From NCBI RefSeq assembly GCF_021462225.1, contig NC_061804.1:15062005-15126004 (forward strand): DNA of 64,000 bases, read 5' to 3'. The notes beneath the pieces were generated by a model that saw only the letters and a program-made list of their open reading frames with translations, was not told the origin of the DNA and did no database searches. Made by a program: the position numbers and the translations under genes. Source of the stretch: Girardinichthys multiradiatus (taxonomy: Eukaryota > Chordata > Actinopteri > Cyprinodontiformes > Goodeidae). Position 1 is the stretch's first letter, and the number at the start of each line of letters is the position of its first letter. Shown one piece after another: positions 44,652-54,137 of the stretch.

Positions 44652-45004
44652 TACTATATTGCAAAAAGTACTGGGTCACACCACCAAATCAATGAATTCT
44701 GGTGTTAAAAATCACTTCTATGGCTGTGAGTGTATAACGTTTGGTGTGGAGAAACTTGACTCCCTGAGTCCTGACTTCGACTTCTGGAACACCTTTGGGA
44801 TGAATTAGAGCTATTCTGGTTTTCTCATCTGATGATAATCACACTCATAAACCTTGTGAAAGATGTATACTGTATAGTTAAAGTTGGTATTTCTGGCAAC
44901 ATTGGATCTGTCAACAAATTGGACCTTATAAATTAAGAAAAGGATGTCATCAAAGTTCATGTACATTTAAAAGTAGACAAACAGACATTTTTGGCAATAT
45001 AGTG
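44652..45004 (+). mobile_element. Internally deleted Tc1-like element (353 bp)
   Basis: Ends TACTATATTGCAAAAAGTACT and ATTTTTGGCAATATAGTG are inverted, with TA on both sides (44650-44651, 45005-45006). Inside, only the transposase C-terminal region is left: GGTGTGGAGAAACTTGACT, ACACCTTTGGGATGAATTAG and ACCTTGTGAAAG. The family is the same as the fossil at 5130-6200. It sits precisely inside the leader of the larger mariner-type element, so it is younger. Confidence 0.82.
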
Positions 45005-45006
45005 TA

Positions 45007-45838
45007 TTTATTTTAATGATAAGGATTATGACTTACAACCAATCAAAACCAGTAATTCCATTTTTCAACAAATAAAATATTACATTAGATTGATAAAAAA
45101 TATGTTTAAAATAGAATTGTTATGTTCTGGCCATGTAATGTCCTAGACAATCATGGGAAAGACCACTGACTTGACAGTCGTCAGGCAGACAGTCACTGAA
45201 GCTCTCCAAGAAGCTATTAAAGGTCATTAAAGGTCATTGCTAAATAAACGGACTGTTCACAGAGAGCTGTTTCCAAACATATTAATGGAAAGTTCATTGG
45301 AACACTGATAGAAAAAGGTACACAAACAACACGGATAACAGCAACCATTAGACCAACTGCAAAGCAAAATCTATTTACAAGTTTGGAAGAGATTTCCAAG
45401 TGGACTGCAGTGGGAGTGAGTGGTGCAAGAGCCTCCTCACACAATGTATCTAAGTCATGAACTAAAACTGTCACATTTGTAGGATTACATTCTCTATCTA
45501 AGCCACTCCATAACTAGACAATGCATCTGAAGTGTCTTAACTGGGTTACGGTAAAAAACCAAAACTGTTTATGAATGGTCTAAGGTCCTCTTTTTAGCTT
45601 TCGAGTAAATTCTGCATTAATTTAAAAATCAAGATCACAAAGTCTAGAGCAGTGGAGAGGCATGGAAACCAGGTTGCTTAAGATCCAGTATGAAGTTTCC
45701 ATAGTCAGTGAAGATGGCAAGCTTTACAGATATACTGATTTGATTTTCCGGAAACTGCCCTCACCAGTACCTGCTTTATTGATAATGATATGACTGGGCT
45801 TGACTGGACGAGAATTTGCCTGACCTAAAGCAGAAGGA
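45007..45838 (+). pseudogene. Transposase of the split mariner-type element, N-terminal and central part
   Basis: Nucleotide words in order correspond to a Tc1-like transposase: GTCAGGCAGACAGTCACTGAA (N-terminal HTH start), TTAATGGAAAGTTCATTGGAA, GCACAAAG-like linkers, then GTAAATTCTGCATTAA and TGACTGGACGAGAATTTGCCTGACCT near the SPDLN motif. Stops and deletions, including most of the central core, rule out function. The C-terminal end lies at 49278-49410 beyond the SINE (AACCAGACCCAGTAATGCAGATGAGCTGAAA). Confidence 0.72.
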
Positions 45839-45884
45839 ATGGACGAGGTGGCTGCACCCTCTACCGACTGGCCGTCAAACTAGT

Positions 45885-45975
45885 TTCTAACAAATTCGTA
45901 ACACGGTCCTAAGATTCCTCTCAAAGTCCTAACATATTCTAACAAAGTCCTACCGATTCCTAACAACTCCTAACA
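45885..45975 (+). repeat. Subterminal TCCTAACA-type repeat cluster
   Basis: Five to six imperfect copies of (T/A)(C/T)CTAACA(A/T) within 90 bp: TTCTAACAAATT, GTCCTAACATATTCTAACAAAG, TTCCTAACAACTCCTAACATC, with related GTCCTAAG and GTCCTACC. They lie 30-120 bp from the left edge of the block, where transposases of hAT and other superfamilies bind arrays of short sites. Confidence 0.6.
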
Positions 45976-46243
45976 TCTTACGTTTTTTTACGTATCACGT
46001 AGGTCATGCGCAGTGGGCGGAAAACAACAGAAATTGATGTTGTTTTGGCTCCTTTTTTAAAGTCGTGAAAAAATTGGTATATATGATCGATAGTTTATCA
46101 GTTTGACGTGGGTCTGCTACAAATAAAAATCTCACTTTACATTATTATTTTTTACATATTGTTCATTGCATCATTCAGGTAATATTTTGCTTGAAATATT
46201 ATGATATATGTGGCATCTGCTGTGATTTTTAAAGGTTTTAAGA

Positions 46244-48479
46244 ATGACAAAGACGGGAAAACCGGATGCCGATTGGGCTGGTGTTATGCAGCTGTATGCT
46301 CAGGGGAAGTTTAGGTTTACCACCGGTAAGAGACCTGGAGGCAGAAGATGGAAGGCTGTCATCCAGCAGATAGACAGATGTCCACTGACTCCTGTCTTCA
46401 ATCAGAAAGCTCGAACAATTGATATATTTGGGGAAAAAATCCCCTGCAAATGTGGCTATCATAAGGTAAGTGAGAATGTTTCTATTATTTATGTACAGTA
46501 GTTGTATAAAGTAGATGTTTCACACAAGTGCCTTTCACAATAACTGATTGTGTGTTGTGTGTTTTAAGGTGTAATTTCACAAAAATGTGTTTGTTACCTT
46601 CCTCAGTATATAACATTAAATATTGAGGTTTACAAAATTCAGTCTAAACTGGAAAAAATTTAATGTTTTATCACAAATAACCTTTTAAAAGCATAGCAAA
46701 TTTATTGTTGTTTTCCCACAGTCAGCTGAGCAGGCAGGTTCAACAGGGATTCAAGCACAAAGCAAGTAAGGTGCAGGGACAGCATCAGCTTACCAAGCCA
46801 TCCAGAGCAGCCAAAGTGTATGTTGGGCCCCAGCAGATCCAGCCACACAGAGCAGTTCAAATGTAAAAAGAGCCTCAGTAGATCTTGCCATCCACAGGAG
46901 CTCAAGTCTAGATGGAGCTGCAGCAGATCCCGCCACACAGAACAGTTCAAGTGTAGGCAAAGTTCCAGCCAACCCCACAAAGCAGAGGACCTCAAATGCA
47001 GGGAGCAGGCAGCCTCAAAGCTTGTCAATCAATCAAAACCCAGGGCAGCTAAAGTGTGCAGTATGTAGTGAAAACATCAATGTGGAACTGTTTTCTGAAC
47101 ATTTGTCTGACTTTCATGCAGAGCAATGTTGTGAACTTTGTGGGAAAAAGGTGAATGGTGCAGTTGGGCTGCTTAACCATATTGAAGAAGGTCATGATCC
47201 ACTACGCCAAACATCAACATCTCCGCCACACCAACTACTACCATTCAAACAGCAACAATACCAACCACAACATGGGAAACCTGTAACGCCACACCAACAA
47301 CCACCACTTCAGTCACAACAGTGCCTTGGACCAATGCAACACCCCCAGCCAATTCCTCCGGCTGCTTCTTCTCATGTTGTCCACCTTAGGCCTCCAGAGG
47401 TGAATTGGGTGAGTTTTCTTCCCAAGCAGTTCTTGCGGGTCATCAAGGCAGCAGACCAGGAATGGATTGCACAGTGCCTTTACAACCCTGCAGGCCAATT
47501 CAGACAACAGTTTTCCCAAAACTGGTTTCATCCACCCAGTTCACCAAAGGTAATGACTGCACCTCCTGATCCCCATTTCTACTTCAGGCAGCGAATGTTT
47601 CTTTGGGCACCTATGCGGATGTGGGGTATTTCTCTAAAGTGTCCTCAGTGCAATACCAAAATGCACCACTCTGGGATCTACACAAAGGTAAGAGAAGTCA
47701 TTGACCTGGATTCGAGATATTATTTGATTGGGGCTGATTATCCAAGATGCAGTAAATGCATGATTCCTGTCTGTCCATGGAGCACCGAGGTCTTAAGCCA
47801 GTTAGATCCTGCCCACAGAAACAGGTTCCCAGCTATTCTCACAACACAGCTGGCTCTGGACAAAAGGTGTGTGACATTGCTGAAACCACGAACTGTTGGA
47901 AATAGCTCCAGTTATGTGCAGCAAGCATTAGAAGAGTTGCACAGCGAGGAGTGGGCAAAGCGCACCATTGAATATCTGTCTGACTGTGAGCTTCACAAAA
48001 AGAAAACTGCCTTAACCAGGAGCGATGAAGTGGTCTACCAGAAACCTCCACCGTTTTGCCCCCTTCCTCTTGCACAGTGGTTTGAGACAGTGCATGCCAA
48101 CGAAATACTCTCTCACTTGGATGAGATGAAGGGTGTCATTACCTCAACATATGGCAGGATTTTAGAGCTTGACTCTACCAAAAAGGTATAGTAAAATCCA
48201 AAAATATTTCTCAATCCAATTATTATTCACGTTTTGATGTTCTTGCTATAGATTTTCTCTAAACTAAACAGATCACAAAAAAACTTGCTGGTGGAATTGC
48301 AGAGACGGCTACGTGGATGACAAACATCACCAACGAGTATGGCCAAGTTCTGAACTGTGTGCTAACCACAGGTGAAGGAGCAGGTTTAGAGGAGCTATGC
48401 CAAGGCATTGTCCTGCGTTTTCAGAATGCTGGGGAGCCAGAGCCAGAAATCATTTATGTTGACTGCTGTGGTGCATCAG
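46244..48479 (+). pseudogene. Three-exon gene: C2H2-like fingers, DUF6729-like domain, start of a putative transposase fold
   Basis: Exon 1 is 46244-46465, ending at a perfect donor AAG|GTAAGT. Exon 2 is 46722-48185 after TTTTCCCACAG. Exon 3 is 48272-48479 after AACTAAACAG, ending at CAG|GTGTGT. The first two junctions keep phase 0. Only one stop interrupts the reading: TAA at 46767-46769. Exon 2 encodes a Ser/Gln/Ala-rich linker, two Cys2His2-like fingers (CAVC...H, CELC...H), a Pro/Gln-rich stretch, then a conserved region with FLWAPMRMWGISLKCPQC, DYPRCSKCMIPVCPW and NRFPAILTTQLALDKR, which I associate with DUF6729. Exon 3 reads ATWMTNITNEYGQVLNCVLT and EIIYVDCC, like the first strands and an Asp of an RNase H-like transposase. 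Later exons are missing. Function is inferred. Confidence 0.72.
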
Positions 48480-48800
48480 GTGTGTGATCTTATGATTATT
48501 TTTTTTTTTTTGCACTTAAATGTAGTGTTTGTTAAATGTCCAAATAAAAAAAAAAAACATTTTAGGATAATTAACACAATTTAAGAGAAATATATTTTGA
48601 ACAGGTTTTTATGGCCTATGTAACAGTTATGTTTTATGTCACAATCTTAATAACATGAGCCCTGAGTCATCAGAAAAATAAATACTGCAGAATTTAATTA
48701 TTTGAGATGTATTTAGTTTTTTTGTTTAAACCTCCAGTTCTTGAGTGGTTTCAACCATAGCAACCAATTCAACCAATAGCAGTCCCTTTTGCCCCATTTT

Positions 48801-48875
48801 TGGCCGAGTGGCTAAGGCGATGGACTGCTAATCCATTGTGCTCTGCACACATGGGTTCGAATCCCATCCTCGTCG
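48801..48875 (+). pseudogene. tRNA-Ser(GCT) sequence, 5' 11 nt displaced by 2.95 kb
   Basis: From the D arm onward the sequence is a textbook cytosolic tRNA-Ser: TGGCCGAGTGGCTAAGGCG, anticodon loop CTGCTAA with GCT at 48827-48829, long variable arm, T arm with GGTTCGAATCC (B box, 48854-48864) and 3' acceptor strand CCTCGTCG. The matching 5' strand GACGAGG is at 45842-45848, so the acceptor stem cannot form from one transcript. Joined conceptually, with the duplicated TGGC counted once, it is 82 nt, the normal length. It is the head of a SINE rather than a free-standing gene. Confidence 0.88.
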
Positions 48876-49694
48876 TCCAGTTGTTGCTGTAAAGAATTTG
48901 TCCCTGGAATGAAAAACAACCTCTAGGGCTGCACGGTGGCGCAGTTGGTAGCACTGTTGCCTTGCAGCAAGAAGGTCCTGGGTTTAATTCCTGGCTGGGG
49001 GTCTTTCTGGATGGAGTTTGCATGTTCTCCCCGTGCATGCATGGGTTCTCACCGGGTACTCCGGCTTCCTCCCACAGCCCAAAGACATGCCTGTTAGGTT
49101 AATTGGTCACTCTAAATTGCCCTTAGGTGTATGAATGAGTGTGTGCAAGGTTGTTTGTGTGTTGCCCTGCAATGGACTGGCGACCTGTCCAGGGTGTACC
49201 CCACCCATAGACTGCTGGATATAGGATATGGAATAAGCAGTAGAAAATGACTGACTGACTGACTAAAGCAGAAGGAAAGAAATGGTGGAAGTTTTTTATG
49301 AGAAAGATGAGAGAAACCAGACCCAGTAATGCAGATGAGCTGAAAACCTCAGCAGTACCAGGGACTGGTTGCCTCCATGCCACTTCACGTTGATGCAGTA
49401 ATTCCTTTACTGCCTCAGTACTCCTTTAGAACAGTATATGCATATACTGTACAATACATTGATTCAATGGGCCAACATTTCTTTAATAAAGATACGTTTT
49501 TATGGTCTTAGTATTACAATTTGTTCCTGTAAGTTAGATCATCAAACTTAAACAGAAATAAACATTTAAAATGTATCACTCACTTTGTGACTTTTTTAAA
49601 ATTAATTTAGAGACTTAGATAAACTAAGTCTCTAAACTAAATTAACTTAGAGAAACTTTATACTGATATCCTAATTTGTTGAAATGCACCTGTA

Positions 49695-51734
49695 CAATAA
49701 TTCCTATCAGATTATCTGAAAATGTCATTTTTCTATCTCAAAAATGTGTCCCATAAATTACGCTATTCAAAAGGATACAAAAAGCCTAAGCTCAGAAAAC
49801 ACAGGAAGACATTCTCACACCGAGTAACTTTGGGTAAAAAAAAGGATGCTTGTGCTGGTATGTCAAAGTGGAGCTATTTTGGACATCTTAAGCTATATTA
49901 TTTAATGTAAATTGCTTAGGGTGCCATCTTTGTGACTTCGACAGTCTGGTAGTTATTTAGGTCCTCCTTGTTTTTCCTTCACTTGTCCTTACAATTCACA
50001 GAGGCAAATTAACATGTAATTATACAACATTTGTGCACAGCCAGTTCACTCTGCAGGACCCACCTGGCATGAGAGGCCCTTGTTGTTGGGTTCACAGCAG
50101 CTCTCTTTCCTGACTCATGCTATTCCCAGGTTGTGGTGGTCATGTTAAATGATGACCTCATTCACCAAATGTTCCCTGTGCCTTTATATTGCCCACTGTA
50201 TACGAGTGGTGATAACATCAATGATGTCTATTTTAGAATCTGCACCATAAGTGGAAGGTTGTTTTCAAACTTCCATCTGTTCTGAATGGGCATAGACATT
50301 TGCCAGGTAGCATTTCCAGAGTGCCATCAGTGTATTTGTGGAAATGTCTTTAATGAGAACATGTGAATTGTGAAAATTTCCATGTGAGTATGAGGGCACC
50401 CATAACTGTGTCTTGTAAAGTCAAACGCAAATGTCTGTATCCCATAACCGGATACAGTGACTATAATTATCTAACAACCGCAAATATTTGCAAAATCTGT
50501 GTTGGAGTTATCCTTAAAGCAATATCGTGAACAGAACTGCATAAACACAAGAATGCAAAATACGTTTATTTGAAGCAAATTTTCACTATAATTTAAATGT
50601 ATTACAGTGTGATTGTCTTTGTATCTGAAAAAAACAATTGTTCATCTGTCCTGTTGTATTCCTGTAGAGTGAACTTCTGCATTTTTTCCCAGCAGTGGGT
50701 TGGGTGTAAATGTTTTCTCAATTTTTAGTATCCTATAGATTTCATTGTTGCTGTCTGTCGCCTTTTATGATGCGCACATTCTCTGAATAGTAATTGTTTC
50801 TTACAGTTTAATTAAATGTGTTGTCCCAAAAAATGCATTTATGTTTCTTTTTTTCCCACTAAAATGCTCATCACACTATTGTGTTTGTGTTTTGCATTTC
50901 AGTTGTGTAGATATACCGCTTTAGTTACATATCACTTCAGTATTCCCTCTCTTTGCATCTAGTACATTGGCAGACAATGTTTGTTTACAAGCTGAAAAAA
51001 TCAACGTCATGCGTGCAGCGACTGTGAGACCCTGTATATACAGCACATATGCAAATGCAATGGAATTTTTCACAAGTCTGACTTAAATGTCACAGATTTA
51101 CTTAATCGCATGCTACACTAAGTCTGGACTGATTAAGCGTCCACCTCACCATGCAGAATGCTTAAAGTAGCTCAAACTGATGGCAATCTAATCTACCTTT
51201 TAATTAATTCAGCTAATATTTTTTAACCGCATTGGGGAACTCAGAACAAAAAAAACAGTGCCTCACCGATGTAGTAGAATACTTCATTTTTAGATAGATA
51301 CACCAACAAACACGACAAGATAAGAAACAGTGTGAAAGTATATCTACTTAGAGTCTTTATTGCCGAAAGCAGCATTATTTCACCCGTTAATTTCTAAAAA
51401 GGAATTTTGTACCATAGATGCCAGTATTCACAAAGGGAGTGCCTCAAAAGTGAAACATACTGTAAGGGTATGGCAAAATCCCTTCATTTTCTCACATTTC
51501 AACATGCGTAACATGTTTTTCAATACTCCTGCAAGATAGAAAACTATCCATCCTAAAATTCCAAACATCTGCACCTAAAGTTGTTTGAAATAATCTTGTT
51601 CATAGTGCTTAGGTTGTTACAAACAAGAACTGACAACAAGTTTTTGCACAACATGTCTTAAAAATAATCCTTTGCTCTTTAAAGTAAGAAGGTGTTTTTG
51701 TAACATCTGGACAGTTGTGTGTGTTTTTTTTTAC
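49695..51734. other. No gene recognised
   Basis: Sequence of ordinary vertebrate intergenic or intronic type. Frame 49722-49910 (KKPKLRKHRKTFSHR) is basic but short and unsupported. I see no repeat boundary. Confidence 0.45.
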
Positions 51735-51960
51735 ATTGGCTGCATGGGGTTTCTCTGACTATCACGGCTTCCTCCCACATTGTGATAAGATATATCTTAA
51801 GCTACTTAACAATTCTAAATTGGCTGTGTTAAATGTGCCATTGTCTTTTTCCTTCCATTGACCTTGTGATGGACTTGATACACCACGCCTCCAGCCAAAC
51901 ACACCCAAGCTGCCAGTTGCACGAACCTATTGTCACCCTCTAAGTGGGTAGGTGATATAG
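51735..51960 (+). repeat. Strongly decayed SINE
   Basis: GGCTGCATGGGGTTTCTCTG, CGGCTTCCTCCCAC, CAATTCTAAATTGGCTG and CCTTGTGATGGACTTGAT follow the order of the common teleost SINE (compare CGGCTTCCTCCCACAG and AATTGGTCACTCTAAATTGC at 49.06-49.12 kb). Similarity is weak. Confidence 0.4.
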
Positions 51961-53224
51961 ATATAACTGCTAAAAAGGACTAAAGCAAAGATGATTGCTG
52001 TGTTCTGAGTTTCAGTGTTCTGGGTTTAAATCAAACATTTTATATAGCAGTCAAGCTTAGGCTATACTGAGAATGAAACCCAGAAAATGTATTTCTTCTC
52101 TTTAGTTACCTTTAGAAAATCTCTGAAATTGTTTTGTAAATCTTTGTTAATTAGCACAGAAATATAGCTCTAATACTGGTATTTTTACTGCTCATTTTAA
52201 TTGTACTAATCAGGACACACTTTCCTTTTTTTGGTTTATGCACCGCTGTGAGTCCCTTTGCTTCAACAGGAATGGCCTATTTACATAAATTGAATGCAGT
52301 AATCTTACATGTGTGGATGGCAGCTCATATATCAAAGTAAAAAAAAGCTGGTGTGGTTATGCTTGTACTATAAATGTTTAACAACAAAGATCGTGTGGCT
52401 ATACATGACCACAGGGGTCCAATGACACCAGAAAAGGCTAAACTGAAAATACCATCATATATATCGGGTATGTAAATGCATATTTTATATCAAGTTTTTG
52501 TTCTTTCAGTTATGTTGTCATTGTGAAGTTTTGTTGATTTACAAGTTTTTTACTTTAGCAGTTAGTGTTAAATAATGAAGTCATAGTGGTCACATTGATT
52601 AAAGAAGGCTTTAAAACTGAGATTTCCTGTTTCATTTAAATAGTCAGGTTTGAAATTAAAATCTGAATATGACTGTGTTTTGTTGAATGTTATAAAAGTG
52701 AACTTAATTCCATTGTTTTTCATAAACAGGATCTACTTAAAAAAAAATTTGATTATCTTTTTCCTAAGTTTGTACTATTTAAATAAAGTGAGCTGAATTG
52801 AACGTAGTGGAACATTTTTCACATTTTCTAAACTATACAGATTAATTCAGTAAATTTAAATATTATTAAAAATTTGATTTATTTCAGTAAGAATTTAGTA
52901 AGTGAAACATATTATATAGCTTAATTCAACATAGACTGATGTTTTAAAGCCTCTATTTTTGTTAATTATGACAATTTTACAATTTATTAATCTTACAGCT
53001 AATGACAACACTAAGATTACAATATTGCATTACCAACAAAAAACATTTTTAATACAGAAATGTGGGCTTAATGAACTGTTTCATACCCGCTTAAAGGTTG
53101 TAATTTTCAAACGGTACTTTTAACTAACAAATGAGCCTACCAAAATTACTTTATCAGCGCATCAACAACCCATCCAGGAGGTCATAAAAGACCCCAGAAG
53201 AACATCTAAAGCACTGTAGACCTC
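51961..53224. other. No feature recognised
   Basis: AT-rich; nothing supportable. Confidence 0.5.
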
Positions 53225-53475
53225 AACTGTGATTGTGCCTACGTAGGCATAGTGATCATTTCGCAATCTGACCACAGGTTTGATTCCAGATTCCTCCTAT
53301 CACATGTCGATGTGTCGTTTGGCAAGTTACTTAACCTTGAGTTTCCTACTTATCGTCTATCGATGTATGAATTTGTGTTTGTGTACCCCGCCTCTCAGCT
53401 GGAGATGGCCACCAGCTCCACTGCGACCCTGTAAGAAAGAAGTGGGTATAGAAAATGGATGGATGGATAGATGGA
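53225..53475 (+). repeat. tRNA-derived SINE with (GGAT)n tail
   Basis: A B-box-like GGTTTGATTCC (53278-53288) is followed by CACATGTCGATGTGTCGTTTGGCAAGTTACTTAACC, a phrase diagnostic of a common fish SINE, then a body with CCCCGCCTCTCAGCTGGAGATGGC and a tail GAAAATGGATGGATGGATAG. The three overlapping frames across it are not genes. Confidence 0.65.
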
Positions 53476-53554
53476 AGAGTTCCAAGATAAAAAAAAAAAA
53501 TCGGTTCTGAGCAAGAATAACACAAAGATCCACCTCAGATTTGCCAAAGAACCC

Positions 53555-54137
53555 TGGTGATGATCCCCAATTCTCATTGGGAAACATTAAGTGAACTAAT
53601 GAGACAAAAATGGAAGATTTCAGCAGGTATGCACCCCATGACATCTGGCCCATAACTAACACAGCATTTTATTTTTAAAAAGATCATGTTCACAGTCAAT
53701 GGGATCAGGTGGTGGTAATGTGATGGCCATTACCTGTTCTGTTGCTGCATGACCTGAACAGTTACTTGAAAATATTGATGGAACCATGAAATTTGCTTTC
53801 TACCTGAAATTCCTCAAGTTGAATACCCATCTACACATTTGCACTCTTAAGCTCAAACATACTTGATTTATGCAGCATGAATATGATCTGAAGCACACAA
53901 GCAAGACCACCAAAGTCAGAAAATAAAATAAAAGTTATGAAGTGGCTTAGCCAAAGTCCAAAAGTGATTCATATTAAGATGCTGTTGATGCTTCAGAACC
54001 CTCCAATGTGGCTGAACTAAAACCATTCTGCAAAGAAGAGTGGAACTTATCTTAAATGCTTCATAGCATTTATTTCCACCAAGGTCAGCTCAGACCGCTA
54101 TTTATTTTAGAGGGCAGTTACTTTTTCACATAGGACG
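53555..54137 (+). mobile_element. Decayed Tc1-like element, central and right part
   Basis: In order: GGTGGTAATGTGATGG, GACCTGAACAGTTACTTGAAAA, TATGCAGCATGAATATGATCTG (the FQQDND region), AAGTGGCTTAGCCAAAGTCC (WPSQSP), AGAACCCTCCAATGTGGCTG, TCTGCAAAGAAGAGTGGA and the end GGGCAGTTACTTTTTCACATAGG. This is the transposase C-terminal half and right terminal repeat of a Tc1-like family. Frames are destroyed. Confidence 0.72.

Larger units (their letters stand above)
45853..48800 (+). mobile_element. Putative DNA transposon with C2H2/DUF6729-like gene, inserted in the tRNA-Ser A box
   Basis: The block splits the tRNA after GACGAGGTGGC, and the downstream tRNA resumes with TGGCCGAG, so TGGC is present on both sides (45849-45852 and 48801-48804), a possible 4-bp target duplication. 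The left end has clustered TCCTAACA-like repeats (45885-45975), typical of transposase-binding subterminal sites. A three-exon gene occupies the middle. The right end has no matching inverted repeat, and the last coding exons are absent, so the copy is 3'-deleted or its ends are non-symmetrical. I infer a transposon from the clean interruption and the RNase H-like start of its protein. Confidence 0.65.
45825..49277 (+). repeat. tRNA-Ser-derived SINE with 15-bp target duplication, itself interrupted
   Basis: CTAAAGCAGAAGGAA occurs at 45825-45839 and 49263-49277; between them lies the insertion. Its own sequence is the first 11 nt of a tRNA-Ser (45842-45852) and then, after a 2.95-kb foreign block, the rest of the tRNA (48801-48875). 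A linker follows (to about 48925), then a second tRNA-like module (GGTGGCGCAGTTGGTAGCA and GGTCCTGGGTTTAATTCC), a conserved tail (CGACCTGTCCAGGGTGTACC) and a (GACT)n end. The 15-bp duplication and simple-repeat tail mark LINE-driven retroposition. Without the foreign block the SINE is about 475 bp. Confidence 0.8.
44531..49692 (+). mobile_element. Tc1/mariner-type element split by nested insertions
   Basis: The left inverted repeat (TAGGTGCATCTCAGTAAATTAG at 44531) and the complementary right end (GAAATGCACCTG at 49692) match one fish Tc1-like family and are flanked by TA (44529-44530, 49693-49694). The internal sequence resumes in register after each insertion: leader at 44533-44651, N-terminal transposase at 45007-45838, C-terminal transposase from 49263. 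Without the inserts the element is about 1.4 kb, the normal size. The inserts are a short Tc1 (44652-45004) and a SINE (45840-49262) that is itself interrupted. Confidence 0.86.

Noticed and set aside
46820..47068. 82-codon frame with Cys/His-rich repeats
   Set aside because: A shadow frame of exon 2; the phase-0 frame continuing from exon 1 is the one that reaches the zinc fingers.
46244..48479. A functional host zinc-finger gene
   Set aside because: An in-frame TAA, missing 3' exons, and a position inside a SINE inside a mariner element argue for a mobile-element gene.
45853..48800. Assigning the tRNA-inserted block to the Dada superfamily
   Set aside because: Dada elements target small RNA genes but make 6-7 bp duplications, and their transposase is not what I see here; the 4-bp TGGC and DUF6729-like domain do not fit. 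Kept as an unclassified element.
48801..48875. A functional tRNA-Ser gene
   Set aside because: The 5' acceptor strand is 2.95 kb away and the sequence is the head of a SINE with a target duplication.
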